This document shows, piece after piece, positions 22,568 through 33,691 of a DNA stretch of 64,000 nt. The translations under genes and the position numbers were made by a program. Location of the stretch: contig BSBM01000608.1 in assembly GCA_027924585.1 (NCBI GenBank), forward strand, positions 8,248,501 to 8,312,500, in the 5' to 3' direction. Source of the DNA: Larix kaempferi (taxonomy: Eukaryota; Streptophyta; Pinopsida; Pinales; Pinaceae). The notes under the pieces are model-generated. The model worked only from the letters and a program-made list of their open reading frames with translations. It did no database searches and was not told the origin of the DNA. Within the stretch, counting starts at the first letter, position 1. Each line of letters starts with the position of its first letter.

Positions 22568-24274
22568 TATTTCAGCAAAGTTGGGAATGAATCTCTGCAG
22601 GAAACCTACCTATCCAATAAATGACTACACTTCCTTCTTTTTCCTGGGCTCGTCAACCTTTAAAATTGCACCGACCCTTTCTGGATCAATCTTAATACCA
22701 TCCTTCGAAATAATATGCCCAAGCAATTTAGCTTCTTCTAAGACAAAATTATATTTTTTGGGATTCAGTGAAATACCATATTTTCTGCACTTCATAAATA
22801 CTTTCTCCAAGTGCTTGATATGTTCCTCGTCAGACCTGGAATAAACAATGATATCATCCATGTAAACAACTACAAATTTATCTTTCTCTTCTGCAAAAGC
22901 GATGTCCATAGCACGCTGGAATGTAGCTCCTACATTCATCAGTCCAAAGGGAATTTTGGCATACATGAATGTACCCCATGGTGTATTAAAATAAGTCTTC
23001 TCTTGGTCCTCTGGGGATACTTTAATCTGGTTATAGCCTGAGAACCCATCCATAGTTGAAATCCCTTCAGTCACTACCACCCTTTGCAGAATGTGTTCCA
23101 TCTTTTGTAATGGGTAATTGTCCTTCATAGAAACTCTGTTGAGATTTCTGAAATCAATACAAAGCCTAATATCCCCATTTTTATTTCTAATAGGCACCAC
23201 GTTAGCCACCCATTTTGAAAACCTCAAAGTTACAATAATCTTAGCATTGAATAATTTTTTGATCTCCTTTTCTGTCACATGCAACAACTTGGGGTTTACT
23301 CTCCTCAAATTCTTCATGAAAGGTTTTTCTCCAGGTTTTATTGGAATGGTATGCTGGATGATAGAGGTATCATACTCTTTCAGGTCTTCATAGCTCCAGA
23401 CAAATACATCTGTGTATTTCTTCATCAAATTGACATATTCTTCTTTCTCCTTTGCAGGTAATTTCTTGGACAATTTTACGATTCGTGGTGCTTCTTCAAT
23501 ACCCAAGTTCTGATCTTCAACGACATCATCAACAAGTTTAACCTTAGGATTCTTAGCCATGTCATTCTGATAAAAAAACTTCTCTAGCGGAATCAGGCCT
23601 CTCGGAATAAAATTTCTCTTCAACTGAATTATGCCTTTTCCTCCTAACATATTATGCCATTCTTTGTTTTCAACTTTTCCATCTTCAGAGCATTCACCAT
23701 CTTGGAAGCTCTCTAGGTTTTCATTTTCTGTATCAATCTGGGCGTTCACAAATTCATCAGACATTTCCAAAAATCTCTTTATTTGCAAATCATCATTGAA
23801 AAATAGCCAATATTTGGAGTTGTATGGTATTGAGGGTCTGTTTATAACTTCAACTTCATACTTTTGCTGAGAATAAATAGGAGTTTTGAAACCACCAGCA
23901 GTTGTAGCCAAAGAGTCTGCTACTTGATTTTCAATTCTGGGGACCACTCTGATTTTATGTTCTCTAAAATAATTTCCAAACATGTCCCAAACCTCATTCC
24001 TGTATGCTCTCATTCTGGGATGTTTGGTTTGGTAACTATCATTCACCTGATTTACCACAAGCTCTGAGTCCCAAAATAATTCTATCCTTTTAGCCCCCAT
24101 GTCTTTCAAGTCCTGCAAACCCAGCAAAAAATATTCATACTCAGCCACATTATTAGTACATTCAAAATTCAATTTATAAGATAAAGCTTTAAATTCTCTG
24201 ACTGGAGATATAATCCAAACACCTATCCCAACCCCATTTTTACTTAGAGACCCATCAAAGTACATAGTCCACAT
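22568..24274 (-). pseudogene. pol: RNase H - reverse transcriptase polyprotein of element B
   Basis: An open frame of 549 codons (22625-24274) starts MWTMYFDGSLSK. It opens with an RNase H domain (residues 1-125), then a 150-residue linker, then Ty3/gypsy reverse transcriptase (about residues 285-549). RT landmarks: NVVPIRNKNGDIRLCIDFRN, the FxGYNQI region, TPWGTFMYAKIPFGL, and the catalytic VVYMDDIIVYS at 22853-22864 with GISLNPKK and LLGHIISKDG after it. The YMDD box is intact. The frame is shifted by one relative to the protease (overlap 24244-24274), probably a mutation since element A reads through in one frame. RT continues for about 15 codons past 22625 into another frame. Confidence 0.9.
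23896..24274 (-). other. RNase H domain located upstream of RT (element B)
   Basis: MYFDGSLSK, NVAEYEYFLLGL, LFWDSELVVNQV and NQVADSLATTA supply all four expected acidic positions (Asp, Glu, Asp, Asp). The style (C-T-N-N-x-A-E-Y) matches the archaeal-like RNase H known from plant Tat elements. There the extra domain lies after RT; here it lies between protease and RT. Confidence 0.85.
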
Positions 24275-25248
24275 GCCTTCTTCATTCTATTTCTTCTCCA
24301 AATCTTCTTACCTTCTTGCAAATTCTTATCCTCCTTAAATTCAATCTGTACAGGAACTTCAGGATCAATCGATGATCCATCATTAAAAAATATAGAAGAC
24401 CCCAAATCAGTATCAACAACATAAATAGGATGACTATCAGGCTTATCTTGACTGCTGACCACATAGGCTAACCTCTTCTCTCTATATAACCTCCCGTTGC
24501 CTCCAAATAGAGGTTTAGTGGCATATGAAAAATCCATTTTCATAGTTCCTTTTAATTTTGATTTCCAATATCTTGATAACAACATACCAAACTTTGCAGG
24601 AATATCATCTACTACAACATCCATCACAATGCTTTTAGCTGGAAGTTGTACAAGATTTACCACCATATCCTTTATCAATCCCAGACACCTGACCTTCCTA
24701 GAATCAAAAGAATACAGGTGTTTATAGGGATTAGTAACCTCCAATCCTATACTTTCCACTACTGTCTTTAGCATTAGGTTATGAGATGCATCGGAGTCTA
24801 GCATTGCATTGTGCAAAATCATATCATGGATATTCAAACTTAGATAAAATGGGGGAACTAATTCATCATCTGTATCCTCAATTTTAAGTCCAAAGACAAT
24901 AGTGGGAGAATCATCTGTTACTTCTAAAATATCTAGTTGATACTCACCTTGATTCTTGACCATTTTAGTAATTTCTTCTCTGTATTCATTATTCCTCAAC
25001 AACTCATTAAAGGAGATAGAAATATTAACCTTTGATAACTCTGATTTCAAATTGAAGGATGAAATTGGTCCATCTACATCAATTGGCTTTGATTGTTTAC
25101 TCTCCTTTGGTTGTTGTTCCTTATTTCCTGGGCCTTCTTGTACCATAGCATCCTTCTGCTTTTCCCTTTGTTTTTCTAAATTCTGTTGGGTGTTGGAAAG
25201 CTGGTTTGGACTAGACTTTCCTTTATTTGTTATCACATAACGATTCAT
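24244..25248 (-). pseudogene. pro: Protease region of element B (334 codons)
   Basis: The protein starts with a Gln/Lys-rich linker (about 1-75) and then a retropepsin. The active-site loop reads MLDSDASHNLM where D-S/T-G-A is expected, so the essential Gly is replaced by Asp and the enzyme would be inactive. The second half ends with GMLLSRYWKSKL, the counterpart of the I-L-G-R-x-W motif. About 85 residues then link to the RNase H. Whether gag, protease and pol were one frame originally cannot be told. Aspartic protease would have cut the polyprotein. Confidence 0.82.
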
Positions 25249-26367
25249 TAGTTTTAATTTCCTTTGAAAATCATCAATGGCATTCTGATATCCTCTCTAA
25301 TATTTCTCTGAATCTAGCTCTGAAACAAAACTATCATTTTCCTCGGTGAATAAATTGTGTTCTTTTTTAGTTAAGTATATTTCAGAATCAATGTCATCAA
25401 AGTGATGAATATGGTTATCCATTGGTTCTTCTTGTCCTTCCTCATCAACCAATTTTTCTGGGAATGGTGGTCTTATTTGCTAATCTTCAGGATTTCTTTG
25501 GTTTCTCTGAGGAAATGGTCTCCTAATATCCAGATTCCTTATTTGAGTCTCAGTTGGCTCCCTATTAGGTGGTCTGCTATCTAGGGATAACCTATCCATC
25601 AATTTCTCCATAGTCTTCATCATCATTTCAAATTTAACATCACTTGTAGAGGGAGAAGAAGAAGTGGATGATTGGTTTTCTTATCTTTTCTTATTTGTCT
25701 CTACTCTATTTTTTAGTTTCCCTGAGGCCATTAAATTTGCTTCCACTTTTAGATCATCCTTCAATATATCTGACAAAGTAGCTGACTTCCTCTCTCTCAA
25801 CATACATGAAAAGTCCCCATCAAAGGCATTTGCATAATGAAGCTTGGAAGCACCTACCAAAGGTTTAATATCAGCTGGAATGGAGTTGTATACCCTCATA
25901 AATATGTTAGAAAATTCATGTATAGACTCAAGGTTTCCTTTCTTTAAATGGTCATATTGGGATAATATTTGTAAGGGACTCTTCTTGGCCTCACACCAAT
26001 CCAAATACAGTGTCTGAAAAGCTTCAAAGGTAAGGATAGATGCTGCTGGTAAATCCTTAAACCATCTCTTTGCCTCTCCTGAAAAACTCTTAGCAAACAA
26101 CCTCATCTTCACATCATCATAATATACTTCTTCCAGGTTAATGAAATATTCAAATCTATCCATATGCTGTCTTGCTATAAATTTCCATCTCCATCATACA
26201 ATGAAATTCTCTGTGAGTAGTTTTGAGAGAGATCGTGCAAAACAGCTGGCAAAGCCAGAGGTGCAAACCTAGCTACCATTGGTCTAGTTGGATTTTGTGG
26301 TACATGAGGGCTCTGAGGAGGATTTTGAGGAGGATTGTTGACAAGGTTTGTAATATGAGGCTGAGAG
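25249..26367 (-). pseudogene. gag: Gag of element B, main part
   Basis: The core gag domain is at 25681-26163: MRLFAKSFSGEAKRWFKDLP, then FEAFQTLYLDWC, then a helical ending with YDHLKKGNLESIHEFSNIF. This is the Ty3/gypsy retrotrans_gag pattern. Upstream (26175-26360) the protein is Pro/Asn/Gln-rich. Downstream (25249-25680) it is charged and interrupted by stops. I see no Cys-His zinc knuckle. The N-terminal part is separated by the solo LTR at 26368-27675. Confidence 0.85.
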
Positions 26368-27680
26368 TGTAACGTCCCCACCCTTGGACCCAATGCAAGG
26401 AAGGGAACCTGATGCCATTCTATGGGGCTTTTCATTAACTCAGCCATATTCATTAGATGCATACAATTAAAAACAAATGTGTGTAGATGGAAATCAAACA
26501 AACATGCACAACGGAAATGAACTCATCCACACACATATTACATGATTGTTATTCAATTTAACACAGTCAACAAATTAACACATTTGCAGAAGTAAATACA
26601 AAATAAAATACTCATCTTGATGCAATGTTGTCCCAAACAACTAGCTATGTCGCTGCAATGCTCCTCTTAGCCATAGGTCTCTGCTGAGCCTATATTCTTT
26701 CAGCACTCAGAGGCCACCCCTGAGCTGGGCATGATATCTACAAGGAAAAGGGAACCCTCAAGCTTAGCTCAGCCCAAAGCAATGGATAACCAACTCAACC
26801 CTAGCATTCTCTTGCACACCAAACTCAGATATGGGCTCTGGAAAACACTTTCAGCAGTGGAACTTAGGACCTAGATGGACAGGGGTTTTCCCAAAATGTT
26901 GGCACACCAAAAACGGATTGTGGGAAGAGGAATCCAACCCTAGGGAAGAAAACCGATTTCCCCCACATATTTATGAGCATACAGTGGGCCAAAACGGCCT
27001 CTAGAAACCACAAAATCATTTTTCTCTTTTCTCCACTGTTAGACACACAAAAACGCCCTTCCTAGTTAAGAAAATGAAGGTAAATACAGTAAAACCAGTG
27101 AGGAAAATGCCCAGGTAGCTCCAAACTCATGAGAGGGAAAAGTGGGTTGATGGGTAATGGCTTGGGGAGCAATTCATGGCTCTTTTCTTGCCCAAGAAGC
27201 CAAACATGAATTTCCATGCAGGGTGGCTTGCCCATACCTGAATTTGGACAGCCATACCTTCCATTCCCTAAGGCATTAACTACCTCAACCAACTCTTGGG
27301 AGAAAGCAATGATTGGGTACAAAAGTCAACATGGGTAGTTGAGGGTTTGAATGGTTCTCTCATTGACACTTGGTTTGGATTGATTGGCTCCAAGGGTTTG
27401 AATGTTTTCCCTCCCAATTTCCTTGTAACATCATGCCCCCATCTCTTGTTGCATTGCATAGCTAGTTGTGGGCTTTTATATTAAAATGCATATTTACAAT
27501 GCCCATGGTTCACTAGCACATGGGTAGCATAATTTCAAATACTTGCCTCTTCTAGATCGAGCATTCACTAGCGGGGCCTTGGCCTTGAGCTCCACATTAG
27601 GAATCATACATAATATGCATACATTATTTACATTATAGCCCAAAATATTACAAGGGTCAACAGGGGGACATTACAGAGGG
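26363..27680. mobile_element. Solo LTR inside element B gag (1,308 bp)
   Basis: TGTAACGTCCCC at 26368 and GGGGGACATTACA ending at 27675 form LTR-type inverted ends. Flanks GAGAG (26363-26367) and GAGGG (27676-27680) are a target duplication with one mismatch. No ORF of note lies inside, and no second copy or interior is present, so it is a solo LTR left by recombination. Orientation and family are unknown. Confidence 0.85.
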
Positions 27681-27958
27681 GTTTGAAAATGAGGATTACT
27701 TTCTTCAACTTTTACAGTGTTTTGCAAGTTATACCACAAGGGATCTAGCAAGTATGAATCAAACCTATTTGGATTTATCTTTTTTTTCATTAGGTCTGAC
27801 TCTGATTTTGATATTAATAAAGACTTTCCAACACTTAATTCTAAATCCAAACCTTGAAAACCATAAAACTCTTCTTGGTATAAATATTTTTCGGTATTAG
27901 AAGTGCTAGCTTTTTCTTTTCCACTTCGATGTCTAAGCAAACTTTGTGGGTTTTCCAC
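27681..27958 (-). pseudogene. Gag N-terminal part of element B
   Basis: The minus-strand ORF MENPQSLLRHRSGKEKAS... is polar and charged. It runs into the solo LTR border and matches the position of a gag N-terminus, about 215 bp after the PBS. No motif is recognised; the assignment rests on position. Confidence 0.55.
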
Positions 27959-28173
27959 ACTTAGTAAAATTTCAGAATTAGGATTAACTCTTGTATGTAT
28001 CCTTCTAGAGGCCAGGATGTCTTCTAAAACTTTCTTTGGAAATCAACGTGGAGTTTCCAGGGAAAATGTATAACCTTATTTAATGTAAGAATCTCTGTTT
28101 TCCCACATAAATCCTTCTCTCCTTGAAATATGGAACTCTTTGTCATTTCCCCCAAGGAAAATACAGCTTTCGC

Positions 28174-28191
28174 TCCCTGACAACAATGCCA
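28174..28191 (-). promoter_or_regulatory. Primer-binding site of element B
   Basis: On the minus strand TGGCATTGTTGTCAGGGA lies 3 bp inside the 5' LTR. It resembles TGGCGCCGTTGTCGGGGA (tRNA-Asp type, Athila-like) with the CG sites changed to CA and similar, as expected from methylation decay. Confidence 0.65.
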
Positions 28192-29074
28192 ATATGTTAG
28201 CACTCAAAATGACCCTTAAGCTTGTGGGAAAAGGTCACTTCAAGGTAACCACAAAACCAACTTTAGGAAAGGCAGGCAGATTCTTCCTTTCCAGAGAGGG
28301 ATCTATCACTGATTGTTTAACATGGCCAGAGGTATGAATAAGAATTAAATTTAGATTATGGTTTGGTTGAAACAGGGTAAGCATTCATTGGGCAATGGAG
28401 TCAAAATATAATAAATATATCAATTAACAGTGTTGTGGCATGGAATTTTATAACAAAGGCAAGATAGTTACTCATTTACAGTCAAAATGTTGTTGTCTGG
28501 TGATAAAGAAAAAATGGAGAACAGTCCATTAACATGGGCATCTAACAAAGATGAATCCAATGCTAGCTTTAGTAGAAATATTTGGTGAATATCTGAAATC
28601 AATAGACAGATCATATATGTATGAATTTTGTACTATCAAACACTTATTCCAGACATGAAAAATATAACAAAATGGAATAGATAACAAGGAACACATTCAC
28701 ATGAGGAAATAAGATACAGACTATAAAGTAAATAACACAGGAATCTCTGCCAAATACCAGCCTCGGCTATGCAATTTTATTAAGGATAGATCTCAAACAT
28801 AAAACTCAATTTCTCATGGGTTCCAACCCCCTTTTTCTTTCTATTACATGTGAATATACAGGAGATGATACATCATCCTTCCAGCTCGAAATATTCTGAC
28901 CTAACCTCAAAAACAGAAAGTTGTTACAAAGAGATGGCACCTATATAGAGAGGTCTATCATCCTCAAGAATTAGTTACAACAGAAACACAAGTGCTGACA
29001 TGTAGGCTTAACTACCTTTACATATGCCAATGAGCATTTACTCACTAGTAACAACTCTTAGTAAATAAAAAAGC

Positions 29075-32000
29075 CTAAGTAACTAAGTCTTCAGACTGTA
29101 AAGCTCCACGATCTTCAAAAATATATTTATGCATGCAGCGTTAGCTTGGATTTTCCATACTTTTCCACAAGCTTCCACTAGTAGGTAGCTGAAAAATCTG
29201 ATGTGGCCACCTCCTTTAGCAATACTCGTAATTCTATATGGTCTCTATATGAATAGCTCTAAAGGTGTGCACAAACCTCTTTGAAAACTATGACCAATTC
29301 AAGCTCCCTTGTCAACTTATCCACCACTATTTTTCCAAACAGTGATTGGTTCATGCCAGCAAAGTCTGTATAATCCAACCTACATCCCACCAACCTATCT
29401 TGATACTCTTTCTGTGTCAGCATACTGCCATCTTCTTCCCAAAAGAGTGGAAGCCCTTTCTTAAATAATGGATCAAATATATCTTTAAAGAGCTTCAATT
29501 TGTGTGCCATAATATCTATTCTGGCATGGAATGTAGCTAACTACTAATGTTTGTTTATCACCTTCCTAGCCCAAATGATGGTGGATAACCTATCCTTTAT
29601 GCATGCTGCTTTTACTTTATCCTCAGTTAAGCCATTCAAAAACTCTATGGCATTTTCAGTGCATTCTATAGGATTCTATTCAATTTTTTCTTCACTTCTA
29701 TTACACTTAGCTTGGCCAACTTAATTTCAGCCTCTTTGTCTAGAACAAAGTCCAGGTAGGGTCTTAATTTGTTTTCTTCAGCTATAACATCATCCCATAT
29801 AACCTGTTTCGCCTCCTCCAGTGATGCTTGACCTGTAGACTACTTTATTAATTCATCGTATTTAACTTGTAAATCTAGGTACTTAGCTTCCCAAGTCTTC
29901 TTCTCCTGCTCTTCTTCTGTAACTCTGCTTTCTAGATCTGCATTCTACTTCTGCAACTTCACTAGATCTAAGTCCTTTAGACTTACCTGTTCCATAGCCT
30001 GCACAATGGAGAAATCCCCGGATTTAATGGAGGAAGAAGTAACCATAATCTCCAACTCTTTGCCTTTCTCCTGCAATTTCTTTTCCAAATCTTCAGATCT
30101 AGCCTTCAGATTCTTCTCACTCTCCACTATAAGGGACATATCCCTTTGTAACTGCACTTCTTTCTCTTCAAGATTCACCAATTTTTCTTTACAATCCATG
30201 AATTCATTTTTCAGCTCTTCTCTTTTCTCCTCCATCTCTGTTAAATCAGATGCTTCTACCAGCTAGGTGGAAGGAATATTCAGTTTCTTCTTCAATGATT
30301 GAATAGTACTGTGTTTCTCATTCAACATATTTTATATACTAGCCCTCTTGTCTGCCTGGCCTTCACTAGCCAATATTTTATCCTGCATCTTTTTTATTTG
30401 TGCCTTGTGAGCTTTGTTCTCCACTCTTTCTTGTCTATGTTGATTCCCAACCTTATCCTTATTGGATTGTAATTTGGACAGTTCAAATGCAGCTTTTAAC
30501 AACTTGGCATAAATAACATCTCCAGTCTCTTTATGTAAATCGACTATTTCAAGGATGGGAATGTCCTCCAGGTTCATTTTCACCTCAGTGGCCTTATCTT
30601 TGGTTGTTAGGGCCAAATTCAAAGTGTTTTGAGCACGGCTCCTGACAGTGACTAAAGACACATTTTTGTTGGATATATGTCTAACCTCTGCATACATCTT
30701 TGATTCCTCTGAAGCTACCTCTTCATTCTCCTTATATTCATCCAACAACTGTGATCTACCTTTTCCTTGTGCAACAGGCTCGGTAGTTTCTTTATCAAAT
30801 ACATATTCCTTTATTTCGAAGGCAGGTACTTTGGCCTCCACCTATTTCTTCTTATCTCAACCAATCTTCACCTGTACAATTTGCTTCCCTACTCCCTCCA
30901 TTTTTTTACTCTTTGGGGATCTCTCTATGCCCTCATCTTCTACATCCATGTTATCAATGACTTCCATTGTGTTAGGTTTCTCAGAGCCACTGGAAAGGGG
31001 TATAATTCCTCCAACTGCTAGGACTAAGCTGGAGGTGCCAGGCAGTGGTGATGTGTCTTTCGGTACCAAAGAAGTGGAGTCTTCTTGTACATCTACGTCC
31101 ATCTGAATTTTGCTGGGTTATTCCAACCAATTAGCAGTCTCTTCCATACCTACAAGCTCAAAATGTTCAAATCCCTTTCTCTTACTTTCTTTCCTCTTGT
31201 TGGAGATGATGTGATGGGGATCATAGTTGATGGCAGCCTTTGTTTAAAATCCCAATTCTCTTATCATACACTCAATGGCTGAAAGGGTAGCCTTACTCTT
31301 GATGATGAATGGGCCTAAATCCCATGGAAAAGAAATGTCTGAAGCCTTCTTATGATCAAAGAAATGTTCAGTTTCCACCCTTAACCTCTGCCTGACAAAT
31401 TCCAGGGAAAAAACTCTAGGAGTTAAAAAAGCTGGCAGTACATAAGGTGAATGGGAAAACCCATATACTTTGATCACTGTGCCATGTTTCAACAGAAACA
31501 AATCTCCATTTTTCTTCTCAGGAGAAGGTTGCAACATCTACTTCATGTCTGCTAACACCCTGGACAATCTTTTCTGATAAAAAACATTGTAAACCTCTGA
31601 CATGAGGTTGTTCATGAACTTGTTGTAATATGTGTGCATTTCCTTATGAGCATCAACTCAGGCAGGTGCAAGTTTTCTTCATTAAAGGACATGAACATCC
31701 TCAACAAATATGATTGGAACCTAAAACTCCTGGTACTGTGGAATTCCACTAGCTGAGAATGGATATTCTCAGCTAGGGACTCATCAAACTTTAGGCAAGC
31801 ACATTGGACTGACTGGTCAAACTCCTCAGACTCTAATGGGTAGGTGCTAAGGACGAAAAGAAGAGTCATTAGGGGTTTAGTGACATACATATCTGTGTCT
31901 AAACCTAAGAATTGGCTCAACATGGTTATGGCACACTTGGATTCTTCAATAAAGATATGGAATTCGACTGGGAAAGCATGGTCCTGCAATAGGACACTAG

Positions 32001-32457
32001 GTTTTAGGAAAACCCTGTAGAAACTTTGTTTTAATTCAATTGTAGACTGCCTGAAATACTGAATCAGGGATTCTTCTTTGTAATCTTTGGCCTTCAAAAT
32101 GAATTCATCAGGAATTGACAGGGATTTTATTATAACTACAGGGCTGACATAACACAAAATATTTGAACTAGACGCATCCATAATCACCTTCTCAGAGGAG
32201 GAGTAATTACTAGCACACCAGTCGATGAACTCAGGGAAGCTTAGGGTTTGGTCGACTCAGAAAAACTGAAAAAATGACTTGTATACCTTATGTAGATCTA
32301 TATTCGGGTTCCTAATCAGTTCTAGTCTATCTTTTACTGTTTCAATGGGTCCATTTGTCAATACTATTTCATAGACCTCAGCATCTCTGTCTTCTAGCAA
32401 CTCCTCTATTTTTTTGTGCTCAAAACCTGGGGGTTCTACTTCTCCAAGCTTAGCCAT
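29075..32457 (-). pseudogene. LTR-encoded protein of element B, 5' LTR copy (about 1,127 codons, decayed)
   Basis: The frame runs from ATG at 32457 (MAKLGEVEPPGFEHKK) to TAG at 29075. Open pieces of 191 codons (31612-32187), 169 (30332-30841), 97 and 96 remain, separated by stops and at least one frameshift near 31600. The N-terminal 380 residues are helical with a region FPVEFHIFIEESKCAITML that parallels the WFKEP/LYGLP region in element A. Next come the conserved core (GTVIKVYGFSHSPYVLP) and a linker rich in Ser, Pro and Asp. A coiled coil follows, with long Glu/Lys heptads near 29945-30235, then a C-terminal helical part. It has no similarity I can name. The two LTR copies differ in which codons are broken, so a long intact ancestor is credible. 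Confidence 0.72.
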
Positions 32458-32606
32458 TCAAATAGTTTACTGAGATGACAAGAGGCCTACTTGGTTAAAT
32501 GATAGCTGGTCCAAGGTCTGTGACTGAGGTGGCTTCTTTCTGCATTGTCATCGTCTTTCTCTTTCCGATGCACAAGACAGACAATATCCAGATTCCCGTG
32601 CAAAAG

Positions 32607-32618
32607 TATTTTTATATT
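32607..32618 (-). promoter_or_regulatory. Candidate TATA box upstream of the LTR ORF (element B)
   Basis: AATATAAAAATA on the minus strand, 150 bp before the ATG at 32457 and conserved in both LTRs. It suggests that transcription begins just upstream of the LTR ORF. Confidence 0.5.
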
Positions 32619-33401
32619 ATTTATCCTTTCATATCATTCTTGCACCTATTGCGATAAAGGAATTCTTTGAGCAGTCTATCTGCACAATCGATCTGGGGCC
32701 TTTGAGCTCTTTCCCTGTTTAAATTTGCAATCCTTCGTAGTCTTCATCCTTTCAACTGTTGCCTTCCTCGCACCTCTATCCCGCAAAGCCAATGCTGACC
32801 GCAGATCTGAGCCTTGCCCGCATCTCAGCCGTCAAGAGGTGCGGCCCCTACCAATCCTCACAAATCTGGAAAGTGTTGGTTGTTCATGCATATTGAATCT
32901 GCGAACAAAATACCCGACGTTGATGCTCATCTATGCCAGATCCACGTCATCAAAACATGTGGAGCCTACCACCACTTCACAGATCCGAAAAGTTCATTTC
33001 CCTGTGCATGTATAATCGACGAACTATTTCAGGACCGTAGATCTCTTTTCTCGCCCGTCGATCTGATCATGGATTTAGCAACACGCTGCCCATACTCTAC
33101 CATGCATCTTACCCTTGCGAACTTGCTTGTAGCCATCGATATCCTCTACCATAGATCTACCCCGTCCATTCTTGTCTGCACATTACCTCGAGCAAATTTT
33201 CACATTCCAATCCCATTTGCAAAGCTACTTAGAAATTTCAATTTTCTCCATTTCAGACCTAGGAAAACACCTCTAATATCTCAGAAATCTTCTTAGCATG
33301 CCTTCTAGATCAGATTGACTTAAGAATTTTTGGATTTTTAGTCTTCATTTGAAAGTCTCTAACCCTTCCTGACTTATCAACCCAAAACTAGTGCTAACAA
33401 C

Positions 33402-33691
33402 ATGCCTAGAAAAAAGACCAATAGACCTCCTCCAGCAAGAAAATCAGTTGTTACAAAGATCCAAACTCAAGCATCCACGTCTACAGAACAAACAGTACAA
33501 GATCCAACCATAGTACCTACTACACCAGTAATAGGACTAGAATCCCTAGAAATGAAATTATCTTCTTCTCACCTACTAGGGGACCTCTAACCCTTTAAAA
33601 ATTAAGAAAAAGTACACGTGATAGTATTGCTAGTGTTAACCAGAGAATTGAAGAAAATCAAAGTCTGAGACATAGGTTATCCCAACACAAA
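33402..33691 (+). pseudogene. Start of element A gag (second copy)
   Basis: The ATG at 33402, 2 bp after the LTR of element B, opens MPRKKTNRPPPARKS..., a second version of 11209-11433. After the duplicated 225 bp the sequence continues as gag (ASVNQRIEENQSLRHRL) up to the target duplication of element C. Its frame resumes at 49797 on the other side of element C, so this copy, not the first, is continuous with the rest of the outer gag. Confidence 0.75.

Larger units (their letters stand above)
11434..33399 (-). mobile_element. Element B: giant-LTR Ty3/gypsy retrotransposon, minus strand
   Basis: On the minus strand the element runs from 33399 (TGTTAGCACTAG) to 11434 (GAGTGCTAACA). LTRs are 28195-33399 (5,205 bp) and 11434-20466 (about 5.2 kb after removing a nested copia element). 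Internal order in its own direction: PBS, gag (split by a solo LTR), protease, RNase H, RT, degenerate RNase H, integrase with DDE residues and a GPY/F-like end. This is the most complete gag-pol in the window, though interrupted by stops. The 5-bp flanks do not match (ATAGT at 11429-11433 against ACATG at 33400-33404), so the ends have been rearranged after or during insertion. Confidence 0.88.
28195..33399 (-). repeat. 5' LTR of element B (5.2 kb)
   Basis: Uninterrupted 5,205-bp LTR with TGTTAGCAC...GTGCTAACA ends (plus-strand reading). It carries the LTR ORF at 29075-32457, a candidate TATA box at 32607-32618, and a relatively GC-rich block at 32700-33130 that would be U3. Confidence 0.92.

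Noticed and set aside
22625-24274. 549-codon ORF as a host gene
   Set aside because: It has RNase H, RT palm and YMDD between protease and integrase of element B, flanked by that element's LTRs.
24244-24274. Programmed frameshift between protease and RNase H-RT in element B
   Set aside because: No slippery sequence is evident, and element A is in one frame here, so a mutation is simpler.
11429-33404. Target duplication for element B
   Set aside because: ATAGT on the left and ACATG on the right do not match. A nearby ACATG at 11424-11428 is not adjacent to the LTR.
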